Below are positions 24,341 to 35,607 of a DNA stretch of 64,000 nt, piece after piece (the first letter of the stretch is position 1; every line of letters begins with the position of its first letter). Source of the stretch: Corbicula japonica. Taxonomy: Eukaryota; Mollusca; Bivalvia; Venerida; Cyrenidae. Below the pieces are notes generated by a model, which saw nothing but the letters and a program-made list of their open reading frames with translations, was not told the origin of the DNA and ran no database searches. Made by a program: the position numbers and the translations under genes. Location of the stretch: positions 2,976,001 to 3,040,000 of the forward strand of contig JAZAYU010000081.1 in NCBI GenBank assembly GCA_038501625.1. Direction: 5' to 3'.

Positions 24341-26574
24341 TGCTGTAACTGCTGTAACTGCCGCAATAAAACGATCTCAGTGCTGTAACTGCTATAACTG
24401 CGGCAGTAAGATAATTTTTGTCGTTTTTTTTCATCTACGTACATCTTACTGCTGTAACTGCTACTACTGCCGCAGTGAAAACGATCTCACTGCTGTAACT
24501 GCGGCAGTAAGATGATTTTTGTGATAATTTTTGAAAATAAGAACATATTACTACTGTAACTGCTGTAACTGCTGTAACTGCCGCAGTAAAAAGACCTCAC
24601 TGCTGTAACTGCTGTAACTGCCGCAGTAAAACGATCTTACTGCTGTAACTGCTATAACTGCGGCAGTAAGATAATTTTTGTCGTTTTTTTTTTTCATCTA
24701 CGTACATCTTACTGCTGTAACTGCTACAACTGCCGCAGTGAAAACGATCTCACTGCTGTCACTGCTGTAACTGCAGCAGTAAGATGATTTTTGTGATAAT
24801 TTTTGAAAATAAGAACATATTACTACTGTAACTGCTGTAACTGCCGCAGTAAAAGGATCTTACTGCTGTCACTGCTGTAACTGCGGCAGTAAGATGATTT
24901 TTTATATATATTTTTTAATGAACGAACATATTACTGCTGTAACTGCTGTAACTGCCGCAGTAAAAGGATCTTACTGCTGTCACTGCTGTAACTGCGGCAG
25001 TAAGATGATTTTTTATATATATTTTTTAATGTACGAACATATTACTGTTGTAACAGCTGTAACTGCCGCAGTAAAAAGATCTTACTGCTGAAACTGCTAT
25101 AACTGCGGCAGTAAGATAATTTTTGTCGTTTTTTTTTCATCTACGTACATCTTACTGCTGTAACTGCTACTACTGCCGCAGTGAAAACGATGTCACTGCT
25201 GTCACTGCTGTAACTGCGGCAGTAAGATGATTTTTGTGATAATTTTTGAAAATAAGAACATATTACTACTGTAACTGCTGTAACTGCTGTAACTGCCGCA
25301 GTAAAACGATCTTACTGCTGTCACTGCTGTTACTGCCGCAGTAAAAACGATCTTACTGCTGTTCCTGCTGTTACTGCCGCAGTAAAAACGATCTTACTGC
25401 TTTAACTGCTGTTACTGCCGCAGTAAAAACGATCTTACTGCTGTAACTGCTGTTACTGCCGCAGTAAAAACGATCTTACTGCTGTTAATGCTGTTACTGC
25501 CGCAGTAAAAACGATCTTACTGCTGTCACTGCTGTTACTGCCGCAGTAAAAACGATCTTACTGCTGTCACTTCTGTTACTGCCGCAGTAAAAACGATCTT
25601 ACTGCTGTAACTGCTGTTACTGCCGCAGTAAAAACGATCTCACTGCTGTCACTGCTGTAACTGCGGCAGTAGGATGATTTTTGTGATAATTTTTGAAAAT
25701 AAGAACATATTACTACTGTAACTGCTGTAACTGCTCTAACTTCCGCAGTAAAAGGATCTTACTGCTGTCACTGCTGTAACTGCGGCAGTAAGATGATTTT
25801 TTATAAATGTTTTTTAATGTACGAACATATTTCTGCTATAACTGCTGTAACTGCCGCAGAAAAAAGATCTTACTGCTGTAACTGCTATAACTGCGGCAGT
25901 AAGATAATTTTTGTTTTTGTTTTTTCATCTACGTACATCTTACTGCTGTAACTGCAACTACTGCCGCAGTGAAAACGACCTCACTGCTGTCACTGCTGTA
26001 ACTGCGGCAGTAAGATGATTTTTGTGATAATTTTTGAAAATAAGAACATATTACCACTGTAACTGCTGTAACTGCTGTAACTGCCGCAGTAAAAAGATCT
26101 TACTGCTGTCACTGCTGTAACTGCGGCAGTAAGATGATTTTTTATATATATTTTTTAATGTACGAACATATTACTGCTGTAACTGCTGTAACTGCCGCAA
26201 TAAAACGATCTCACTGCTGTAACTGCTATAACTGCGGCAGTAAGATAATTTTTGTCGTTTTTTTTTCATCTACGTACATCTTACTGCTGTAACTTCTACT
26301 ACTGCCGCAGTGAAAACGATCTCACTGCTGTAACTGCGGCAGTAAGATGATTTTTGTGATAATTTTTGAAAATAAGAACATATTACTACTGTAACTGCTG
26401 TAACTGCTGTAACTGCCGCAGTAAAAAGACCTCACTGCTGTCTCTGCTGTAACTGCGGCAGTAAGATGATTTTTTATATATATATTTTAATGTACGAACA
26501 TATTACTGCTGTAACTGCTGTAACTGCCGCAGTAAAACGATCTTACTGCTGTAACTGCTATAACTGCGGCAGTA

Positions 26575-28440
26575 AGATAATTTTTGTTGTTGTTTTTTCA
26601 TATACGTACATCTTACTGCTGTAACTGCTACTACTGCCGCAGTGAAAACGATCTCACTGCTGTCACTGCTGTAACTGCGGCAGTAAGATGATTTTTGTGA
26701 TAATTTTTTGAAAATAAGAACATATTACCACTGTAACTGCTGTAACTGCCGCAGTAAAAAGATCTTACTGCTGTCACTGCTGTAACTGCGGCAGTAAGAT
26801 GATTTTTATATATATATTTTGATGTACGAACATATTACTGCTGTAACTGCCGCAGTAAAACGATCATACTGCTGTACGGACATATTACTGCTGTAACTGC
26901 TGTAACTGCGGCAGTAAGATGATTTTTGTGATAATTTTTGAAATTAAGAAGATATTACCACTGTAACTGCTGTAACTGCTGTAACTGCCGCAGTCAAAAG
27001 ATCTTACTGCTGTCATTGCTGTAACTGCGGCAGTAAGATGATTTTATATATATATTTTTTAATGTACGAACATATTACTGCTGTAACTGCCGCAGTAAAA
27101 CGATCTTACTGCTGTCACTGCTGTCATTGCTGTAACTGCGGCAGTTACAAGATGATTTTTGTGATAATTTTTGAAAAGAAGAACATATTACCACTGTAAC
27201 TGCTGTAACTGCCGCAGTAAAAAGATCTTACTGCTGTCACTGCTGTAACTGCGGCAGTAAGATGATTTTTGTGATAATTTTTGAAATTAAGAACATATTA
27301 CCACTGTAACTGCTGTAACTGCTGTAACTGCCGCAGTAAAAAGATCTTACTGCTGTCACTGCTGTAACTGCGGCAGTAAGATGATTTTATATATATTTTT
27401 TCATGTACGAACATATTACTGCTGTAACTGCTGTAACTGCCGCAATAAAACGATCTTACTGCTGTAACTGCTATAACTGCGGCAGTAAGATAATTTTTGT
27501 CGTTTTTTTTTCATCTACGTACATCTTACTGCTGTAACTGCTACTACTGCCGCAGTGAAAACGATCTCACTGCTGTCACTGCTGTAACTGCGGCAGTAAG
27601 ATGATTTTTGTGATAATTTTTGAAAATAAGAACATATTACTACTGTAACTGCTGTAACAGCTGTATCTGCCACAGAAAATAGATCTTACTGCTGTCACTG
27701 CTGTGACTGCGGCAGTAAGATGATTTTTTATATATATTTTTTAATGTACGAACATATTACTGCTGTAACTGCTGTAACTGCCGCAGTAAAAAGATCTTAC
27801 TGCTGTAACTGCTATAACTGCGGCAGTAAGATAATTTTTGTCGTTTTTTTTTTCATCTACGTACATCTTAATGCTTTAACTGCTACTACTGCCGCAGTGA
27901 AAACGATCTCACTGCTGTCACTGCTGTAACTGCGGCAGTAAGATGATTTTTGTGATAATTTTTGAAAATAAGAACATATTACTACTGTAACTGCTGGAAC
28001 TGCTGTAACTGCCGCAGTAAAAGGATCTTACTGCTGTCACTGCTGTAACTGCGGCAGTAAGATGATTTTTTATATATATTTTTAATGTACGAACATATTT
28101 CTGCTGTAACTGCTGTAACTGCCGCAGTAAAAGATCTTACTGCTGTAACTGCTATAACTGCGGCAGTAAGATAATTTTTGTTGTTGTTTTTTCATCTATG
28201 TACATCTTACTGCTGTAACTGCTACTACTGCCGCAGTGAAAACGATCTCACTGCTGTCACTGCTGTAACTGCGGCAGTAAGATGATTTTTGTGATAATTT
28301 TTGAAAATAAGAACATATTACCACTGTAACTGCTGTAACTGCTGTAACTGCCGCAGTAAAAAGATCTTACTGCTGTCACTGCTGTAACTGCGGCAGTAAG
28401 ATGATTTTTTATATATATTTTTTAATGTACGAACATATTT
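26575..28440 (+). repeat. Intra-array segmental duplication, copy 2
   Basis: Partner of 22470-24340, sharing its rare variants. It is near-identical except for small changes (for example T-run lengths and 'gtaaaagg' versus 'gtaaaacg'). Confidence 0.85.
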
Positions 28441-29886
28441 CTGCTGTAACTGCTGTAACTGCCGCAGTAAAAGATCTTACTGCTGTAACTGCTATAACTG
28501 CTGCAGTAAGATAATTTTTGTCGTTTTTTTTTCATCTACGTACTTCTTACTGCTGTAACTGCTACTACTGCCGCAGTGAAAACGATCTCACTGCTGTCAC
28601 TGCTGGTACTGCGGCAGTAAGATGATTTTTGTGATAATTTTTGAAAATAAGAACATATTACCACTGTAACTGCTGTAACTGCTGTAACTGCCGCAGTAAA
28701 AAGATCTTACTGCTGTCACTGCTGTAACTGCGGCAGTAAGATGATTTTTTATATATATTTTTTAATGTACGAACATATTACTGCTGTAACTGCTGGAACT
28801 GCCGCAGTAAAACGATCTTACTGCTGTAACTGCTATAACTGCGGCAGTAAGATAATTTTTGTCGTTTTTTTTTCATCTACGTACATCTTACTGCTGTAAC
28901 TGCTACTACTGCCGCAGTTATAACAATCTCACTGCTGTCACTGCTGTAACTGCGGCAGTAAGATGATTTTTGTGATAATTTTTGAAAATAAGAACATATT
29001 ACCACTGTAACTGCTGTAACTGCCGCAGTTAAAAGATCTTACTGCTGTCACTGCTGTAACTGCGGCAGTAAGATGATTTTTGTGATAATTTTTGAAAATA
29101 AGAACATATTACTACTGTAACTGCTGTAACTGCTGTAACTGCCGCAGTAAAACGATCTTACTGCTGTCACTGCTGTTACTGCCGCAGTAAAAACGATCTT
29201 ACTGCTGTAACTGCTGTTACTGCCGCAGTAAAAACGATCTTACTGCTGTAATTGCTGTTACTGCCGCAGTATAAACGATCTTACTGCTGTTACTGCTGTT
29301 ACTGCCGCAGTAAAAACGATCTTACTGCTGTCACTGCTGTTACTGTCGCAGTAAAAACGATCTTACTGCTGTCACTTCTGTTACTGCCGCAGTAAAAACG
29401 ATCTTACTGCTGTAACTGCTGTTACTGCCGCAGTAAAAACGATCTTACTGCTGTCACTGCTGTTACTGCCGCAGTAAAAACGATCTTACTGCTGTCACTG
29501 CTGTTACTGCCGCAGTAAAAACGATCTTACTGCTGCCACTGCTGTCACTGCGGCAGTTATATCATCTCACTGCTGTCACTGCTGTAACTGCTCACTGCTA
29601 ACTTCACGTTCCCTCGTTCCCATTATATTCATACGATTTATCCTCTAAAAATATATAAAAGAAATCTCGTTGTCATATATTATAATTGTATTAATTATCT
29701 ATTGGGCTATTTATCAGTTTTGACAGTACTTCACATGCAACAAACATCCTTGAGTGATCCTTGTAATATGTACCTTCTATCCCCTCACCAAATCCCTAAG
29801 CGGACAAAACTCCTTTGCTATGTATGATTTTTTGTTGTTAAGAATCTCAAAAAAATTGTGTTAATGCCATATACGAATAAAGAATT

Positions 29887-29892
29887 TTTATT
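29887..29892 (-). terminator. Polyadenylation signal of channel gene A
   Basis: AATAAA on the minus strand, about 120 bases after the stop codon of the 30011-31489 gene, in 'aaaggcAATAAAaattc'. The aligned position of copy 2 (39223-39228) reads AATACG, so the hexamer is absent there. Confidence 0.5.
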
Positions 29893-30010
29893 GCCTTTAC
29901 TTTCACACAGTTGTATTCTATTTCTGTCCGATTCTTTCAAGAATTAAAAAATCGCAGCTTTTAAACCGAATATTTTCACTTTTAAACAGTGGGTACATAC
30001 GTCATTTTCG

Positions 30011-31489
30011 CTAACTAAGTCCTATATATTCTGCGAAGGCTTGAAATGCGTCATCCAGTGAACTCCTCCCCCCTGTCAGAATAATAACAAAATACGCCAC
30101 TGTCCCTGTTAACAATAAAACACTAAAAATAACAAAGCAAGTTTTGTCTAAAGAGTCACTAACATCCTTCCATTGGACTGTTTTCTCTTGCTCCTTGACA
30201 TTTTCCGTATAGTTTTTCTCTATTTCTTTTTCCTCTAGATAATTCTTTCTTTGCTCTATTGCATTTTCTGCTAAATAATTTCTATGATGAAGAGAACTGA
30301 AATGTTTCTCTGGCAAATACATTCCATTTGGTTGTATCGGCATTCTAGAACGTGAAAATGAAACTGAATTTTCGTTAAAATAGGTTTCAGACTTTTTCGT
30401 GGAATTCTTATTTTTGAAATTCCGTCCTCTTTCATTCCCTCGCCGGCATTTACATTTCCAGAAATTGGCTAGTCTTAACCAAACTCCTTTAACTGGGTCT
30501 GATTCATCGTCTCTGTGGAAGATCCGAAGGTTAAAAACTGTCACGAGAATTATCAGAATGCTCATTATCAACACACCAAGAAGGTAGTAACTGAAAACTG
30601 CCATCGGCTCGGAGGTTTTTGGAAGATTATCACCAACAAGGGTCAGAAACACAGCGATTGACAACAGCATCGTTATGCTGTACGACATTTTCTCTCCGCT
30701 GTCTGCAGGTATAAAGAAAATAATTATATTCAAAAAGCCCATGCAGATGATGGGTATGACAAAGTTTACCATAATAAAACTAGGTTGACGCTCGATAGCC
30801 AATACAACCATGATATTATTGAGGTACAAAGTTTCATTTCGGAAAACAGTTATGTTTGTTTCCTTGAGTGTCCAAGCGCCATTGCCGATGTAGAACTGAA
30901 GCGAGATTGTGTCTTGATCTGCTTTGAACAATATTTCCTGTGGAAGATAGGTCCAAGACATTAAACTATAATAACAAATATGTCTATCAAATGGGTAATA
31001 CGTCACATCCGGCCTGCATGCTGCAGTAAATAAATCCGCCGGGTTGTAATATGCATCTCCAGATGCAAGTATCCGGACTTGCTGCCATGGTTTACCCCCA
31101 ATTACATCCATTTCATTCATAGTATTTACAATTACTAGCGGTGGTGTCCAAACTTGGCCATTTTCAAACAAGGTCCAATATATCCCGCCATAATCTGCAG
31201 GATTCCACTTCAAGAATTCGTCCACCCAGTGCATGGTGACCGATGCACTTATAGTTATTTCTCCTTTTACTTCGTTGAACTCGACTAAAGACATCATATC
31301 GAGCTTCACCCCGACAATAATTGGCTTAGACTGATCAAGGACTGGTCGAATATTTCTGTTGTATTTGAACAGACTGTCGTTTTGGAGCTTGTCTACATAC
31401 TCGGCTGTGGAACCCTGAACCGGAAGTATGTGCGCCAGCAATGTAATCATTGTCGTGACAATCCATGCCGAAAACATTGTTTTATCCAT
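30011..31489 (-). CDS. nAChR-like pentameric ligand-gated ion channel subunit A
   Basis: A complete 492-codon single coding exon. Residues 1-26 look like a signal peptide ending PVQG. The extracellular domain has W114-T-P-P (loop A side), SWTY at 178-181 (loop B), and the Cys-loop C158-RPDVTYYPFDRHI-C172 with the canonical 13 residues between cysteines. NDS 37, NIT 212 and NET 218 are possible N-glycosylation sites. M1 is about 237-261, ending PADSGEK; M2 about 267-287 with Leu276 at 9' and Glu266 at -1' (cation-channel type); M3 about 297-322; M4 about 450-471. The M3-M4 loop is about 127 residues, basic and polar. The vicinal Cys pair of agonist-binding alpha subunits is missing in the loop C region (212-225), so it is non-alpha-like or binds another ligand. 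ATG context is aaatATGg. Paralogue at 39344-40822. The acetylcholine role is inferred from family, not shown. Confidence 0.92.
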   Translation of the reverse strand: MDKTMFSAWIVTTMITLLAHILPVQGSTAEYVDKLQNDSLFKYNRNIRPVLDQSKPIIVGVKLDMMSLVEFNEVKGEITISASVTMHWVDEFLKWNPADYGGIYWTLFENGQVWTPPLVIVNTMNEMDVIGGKPWQQVRILASGDAYYNPADLFTAACRPDVTYYPFDRHICYYSLMSWTYLPQEILFKADQDTISLQFYIGNGAWTLKETNITVFRNETLYLNNIMVVLAIERQPSFIMVNFVIPIICMGFLNIIIFFIPADSGEKMSYSITMLLSIAVFLTLVGDNLPKTSEPMAVFSYYLLGVLIMSILIILVTVFNLRIFHRDDESDPVKGVWLRLANFWKCKCRRGNERGRNFKNKNSTKKSETYFNENSVSFSRSRMPIQPNGMYLPEKHFSSLHHRNYLAENAIEQRKNYLEEKEIEKNYTENVKEQEKTVQWKDVSDSLDKTCFVIFSVLLLTGTVAYFVIILTGGRSSLDDAFQAFAEYIGLS

Positions 31490-31553
31490 ATTTACCGTAA
31501 TCGCCGTATGAATTGGGACAGTTAAAATTATTAAAATTATTCGTGTTCCAATA

Positions 31554-31577
31554 TTAAAATTTCTTCAAGAGAAACAT
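31554..31577 (-). CDS. Upstream ORF (7 codons) in the 5'UTR of channel gene A
   Basis: In exon 2 ahead of the main start, ATG at 31577-31575 opens MFLLKKF and a TAA stop. In the paralogue the aligned triplet is GTG, so the uORF is absent. uORFs of this kind can reduce translation of the main frame. It is conditional on the 5'UTR model being right. Confidence 0.4.
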   Translation of the reverse strand: MFLLKKF

Positions 31578-31617
31578 TGATCGAGACTTTCTGAACACCA
31601 GTATATCTCCGCTGTCT

Positions 31618-33190
31618 CTGAAAACAAGAAGGAAATGTGTTGATTAGCATGGGTAGTAGTAAATTGTCGCACATTAAAACTCGACAATATCATTTTGCGC
31701 ATCTCTAAATCTCACTTCTAATACCATGGGGTACCGTTGTTAAGCATGGTACTTTGTCAAAGGATATTGATGTATTCAGAATAGAAATTATTGAAAGTGC
31801 ATGTATAGTTCCGCGCCACAAATAAAAACAAAAAAAGCAGATCAGTACAGTTGTATGTAATTTAAATATATTTATATATTTATATTTCAAGAACATAGCG
31901 GCATAGATAGCAGAGAAAAATACTCGATACACAATTGGATTTTATAACAAAAACACATTGAGATATGGAACTACGCTATGAAGAATATGCTAGGACTTTT
32001 AATTTCTGTATAAAACTTAGAACTGATTTTTTTGGTTTAATATTGAAATCGAAAGTACGAAAACTGGAACTTCTTCAAACTGGACAGCATTTCCAACACT
32101 ACGAAAATGCACTGATGAATTTTTTTCTCATATGTTAGTGTTGTTGAACTCATGAAATAATTTAATACATAATTCAATTAACAATACATGATCTTGCTAG
32201 TTTAACTCCCATGTGCTCAGATCTCACTTAGACCATCGATTACCATTACATTTCGCTTGATAGTCAATAAGGTACATGTGTTTTGTATGTTGGTGTACAT
32301 TGTTAGGTAGTGGTTGACTGGGGTTAAGTCCCCAAGGCAACTTCTAATTCTTTGCTCATATGAGAACCTATCGTGGAAGTGTGAGGTACACCAAACATAG
32401 AACCAGCTTAAAACACGAGTGTCCGAATGCGGGTTCTTTCAGTTCGGAAATACATCTCGCTTGCCGTTGTTGTTTCTATTTTTCATGAAACTGATCACAT
32501 GCTCTTTTCCCCTCTACTTGTTGTCTGTAAGGGGGTTGGGGCTGTATTTTCTAAAGGTAGATATTCAAGATATGCGAGGTCCACTGTATATATATTCTTC
32601 ATAATTAAATATGTCATTTGTAATTCACTTATCAAGCGGAAAAAGTTGGATATTTATTTTGTATTTTGTTTCTTGTAAATTAGATAAAAAATTTGTTTCT
32701 ACCTTTTTAAAGATGTTAATTGTGAAGATTCTGCAAACGGTTTTTATTTTATGCCAAAATTATTTGGACAAATCAGATTGACAGAAAATTTTTCTTTTTC
32801 AAAAAATAACTGACATAAATAAAAACGGAAAATTGTGAGCCACCAAACATGACAAATATGAAATATTGCAGGCGTTTTAAATGTTTTGGTTTTTAAATTT
32901 CCATATCCAGTGAAATTTATGTCCTTCAACCGAAGCAAAGGAGACAATACAACTTAAATACGTCAAGAGAAATATCACTAATTCTTATTGCCAAAACAAC
33001 ATTCCATTTGGTATTAGAGCTACCTCTGTATATGTTGCATGAAATGTGCACAATTTCATTTATTAACAACATTTTACACAGTTATTTTTTAGTTTTAGAT
33101 GTGAATTTCATTTAACCAAAGAGATGAACAAGTGTGAATAAAATTGGTATAAGGAACAGTAATAATAGCAAATCTTCATAACGTACTCAC
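31618..33190 (-). other. Predicted 5'UTR intron of channel gene A (1573 bp)
   Basis: The donor on the minus strand is GTGAGTACG (33190 downward). The acceptor is preceded by branch-like TGCTAATC and a pyrimidine tract, 'tttccttcttgttttcag', ending at 31618. Both sites are conserved in copy 2 although most intron sequence between them has drifted. The ORF-like 67-83 codon frames inside (for example 32427-32678 and 32744-32947) are unsupported. Confidence 0.7.
32258..32290 (+). repeat. Single-copy ancestor of the 25-bp minisatellite
   Basis: 'tagtcaataaggtacatgtg' followed by 'ttttgtatgttggtg' stands at the position where copy 2 has the expanded array (unit agtcaataagttgcacgtgt + tttat, then 'ttttttatgttggtg'). 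It is one unit with flanks matching both edges of the copy-2 array. Confidence 0.75.
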
Positions 33191-33290
33191 CCTAAAAATA
33201 AATATCCTCTACGAGCAGTGTCTATCTTCTGCACACTAAATTAGTAAATGTTTATGAAGCAGCAGTTAAATGTCAGCCAAGCGAATACAT

Positions 33291-33380
33291 TGACAATACC
33301 GGTAAATCGATTATTGAAAATCTCCGTTTTTCATGACAATTAAATCTAAAAGTGCTTTATGTTACCTACATTTTAAACTC
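33291..33380 (-). promoter_or_regulatory. 90-bp upstream block identical in both channel loci (copy 1)
   Basis: From 'tgacaataccggtaaatcga' to 'cctacattttaaactc' the sequence is the same, base for base, as 43614-43703, while flanking DNA and intron differ by many substitutions and indels. It lies about 100-190 bp upstream of the predicted 5'UTR donor, so core promoter or first-exon function is likely. It contains ACCGGT and ATCGAT palindromes. No strong TATA box is evident. Confidence 0.6.
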
Positions 33381-33559
33381 ATTTACTGGACCGTGACTGC
33401 TGACTTAATTAAAACTCGTCTTCATCAGGGTCAAAATAAAAAATTACCCTGCCATTGATTCATTATATAGGTTCAGTTACTTTCCTTTTAATTTGAGTAC
33501 CCGCTCGGCTAAAGATTCCCAAATTTCGCAAAGCAAAATATATTGAAGTATGTTTTAGC

Positions 33560-33885
33560 TTAGTGTGATATGCTTATAGATTCTTATAACAAATCATCTG
33601 AGCCGAATTTGTCTAGGAAATTATTTACAAACCCTTCTCATCCGAATTCGGCTACGAGAAAGATAACGCAGTCTGTCAGTTTCGCGTCAATAGTTATCTG
33701 CTAATAGATTCTTAGAACAATTCATCTTAGCCGAATTCGGTTACAGAGAAATATTTACAAAGCCTGCTTAACCGAATTCGGCTACTAGACAGATATCAAA
33801 GTAAATTTCGGCGCGAGAGTCAAATGCTTAGAAAATTTAATCTACGCCGGATTCGGTGTAAAGAAATATTGATTAAATAAAATTC
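33560..33885 (+). repeat. ~130-bp tandem repeat with CCGAATTCGG
   Basis: Two full units and a partial third: 'tagattctta-aacaa-tcatc', then 'gccgaatt', 'gaaatatttacaaa-cct-ct', 'ccgaattcggctac', 'agatat-a'. The palindrome CCGAATTCGG is repeated and partly decayed. It lies just beyond the segmental duplication edge. Confidence 0.7.
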
Positions 33886-35433
33886 ACATACAAATATTCA
33901 AGCGGCTACAGAAATCCTTATAAATGTTACATGTATCATTAGTTGATAAATAAACTTCTCCCCGACTCAAAAAATAAAAGAATGCAACGAGTTATGCTGT
34001 AGCTAGAAATAGTTTTGCTCCCCCGCCACCATCACTTCGGGAATTTTTAAAACAAGTATTTTCTGAAACCATATGATGTTTAAGTAAGCAAACGGGAGTT
34101 ATGATGATTTCTATTATGTTACCCGTGAAATTATTAAAAAAAACCTTAAATGGATTGTGAACTCTCAATGCTAATTTAATTCAGCTATAATCAATCACAA
34201 AAACTTTCATTTTTGTAAAAGATGAAATTATTCTCTGTACCCTGGTGTAGATTTCAAGTCATACTGTTCTCTCTATCATAGCATATAAAATAAAACAATA
34301 CAAGAAACATAGGTTTGCTTGTACCGTTAGCCAAATTAACCAAACAAGAAAATACTTAACAGATATTTTTTTTCTAAACATTTAAATGTTCAAGAAAATA
34401 GTAACTGAAACAAGCAAAAAATACGACGTTCATGGTTTAATTGCATGTATTTTTTTAAATAAATAATTAAACATCGTTCACTCTTTTAGTTAAAGAAACG
34501 CGCATGCATACTTACAAACGATATCATTTGCTCATACATTAAAGTTAAATAGCAACCGTTTATTTCATACACTTAAAAGAAATATTAAACATCAAATATT
34601 CTTCATACAACTAAAGACACGCTTAGTCTTGATAAATAACACAAGTAAACGTTACAGAAAAGAAATTGTGTGAAAATCCACATGGCGATAAAAATGTATA
34701 ATATGAAACAAGCTATCTTTAACTGTCACGCTATTCCCGAAATTGATTTCAAAATGCAAAAATACAAGTACCGGTATATTGACATTTAATTTGTATTGAT
34801 GAATTGATATAAAAACACTAAATTAAACATGCTACTTAGTTATCAATTTACTTATTTTTAGAAACAATGTTTTGCACTTCTATTTCAAATAAAATACGAT
34901 TCGAAATGTTTCATTTATTCATAATGTCTAACGTTAGTTTCAATATAAAGTCTGAAAAAACTCTGAATGAACACAGGGATTCCACGTTGTCGTCACAATA
35001 TCTTACACGGACTTAACCTGAAATAAAAGGAAGAGACCGATAACAAGGTGAGACATTGAAACTGGTACAACAAATCAAATACATAAACAAAATATTGTTG
35101 TCAAGCTACATGTAACTAATAAATCAACAATTATAAGGAATCTTTGAGATGATGAGGCTTCGAAGTCAAAAAAGGGGATAGAGAATGGACTCAACAAACT
35201 TCCAGGCCTGGCGATGAAAATTTAAGGAATATTCCAACTAATCTTTATCATTTCATCAGAGAATTCAAAGGCACCGGAAACATGGTTTAGAATAAATAAA
35301 AGAAAAACAAAATCTCGAAATCGAGACTTCTCCAAATACAGGTAACATTTTCAAATCTTATATTGAATCTAAAAAATGTAAAGCAGATCCATAAAGTTGC
35401 TATGTCATTGTTTTCAAATAATAATGTAAGTTT
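33886..35433. other. No gene recognised
   Basis: AT-rich spacer between the channel loci. The only notable signal is a good minus-strand splice acceptor, 'cttccttttatttcag', near 35022, with no recognisable exon attached. Confidence 0.5.
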
Positions 35434-35607
35434 TTAAGTATTTTGAGGATCGTTTTCAGTTTCTTTTACATCACGTTGATAAAACATGTTAAATATAAAC
35501 GCAATCACGGCCAATGTAATGATGAATGTGGTGTTAACAGACCATATCAAACGTAAGATAACAGGCTCAAAATTGATCACCTGCCGAGCACAGGGTGCAA
35601 TATCCAT
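35434..35607 (-). CDS. Possible 57-residue single-pass membrane microprotein
   Basis: The minus-strand ATG at 35607 (context taaATGg) opens 57 codons ending TAA at 35434-35436. The predicted protein starts MDIAPCARQVINFEPVILRL, has a hydrophobic segment at about residues 26-43 (TTFIITLAVIAFIFNMFY) and a polar acidic tail (KETENDPQNT). The charge layout is plausible for a small membrane protein. No homologue is known to me and the ORF could be chance; the absence of low-complexity bias favours it slightly. Confidence 0.3.
   Translation of the reverse strand: MDIAPCARQVINFEPVILRLIWSVNTTFIITLAVIAFIFNMFYQRDVKETENDPQNT

Larger units (their letters stand above)
21400..29590. repeat. CTGCTGT/ACTGC higher-order satellite, 8.2 kb
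   Basis: Modules of about 115 bp contain a CTG-side block ending ACTGCCGCAGT and a second block ending ACTGCGGCAGT; the two 11-mers are exact reverse complements. Modules are joined by three kinds of AT spacer: 'ttttttatatatatttttta' then 'atgtacg'; 'ttttgtcgttttttttcatc' then 'tacgtac'; and 'tttttgtgataatttttg' then 'aaaat'. One of each makes a higher-order unit near 340 bp; recurrences of 'gtgataattttt' fall mostly 330-345 bp apart. Stretches at 25.30-25.63 and 29.14-29.55 kb are simple ~41-bp repeats. Short Tyr/Cys- or Thr/Ala/Val-rich frames here are artefacts. Confidence 0.95.
29615..33454 (-). repeat. Segmental tandem duplication, copy 1 (channel locus A)
   Basis: Homologous to 38881-43778 from the 3' flank ('cgttcccattatattcatac') through the coding exon and 5'UTR intron to about 120 bp beyond the 90-bp conserved block. 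The left edge lies within about 25 bp of the end of the satellite. Copy 1 is 3.84 kb and copy 2 is 4.90 kb, the difference being mainly the minisatellite at 41531-42712. Confidence 0.92.

Noticed and set aside
21400..29590. CRISPR array
   Set aside because: Repeat and spacer-like alternation is present but the 'spacers' are three recurring AT sequences, the context is eukaryotic and there are no cas genes; it is a higher-order satellite.
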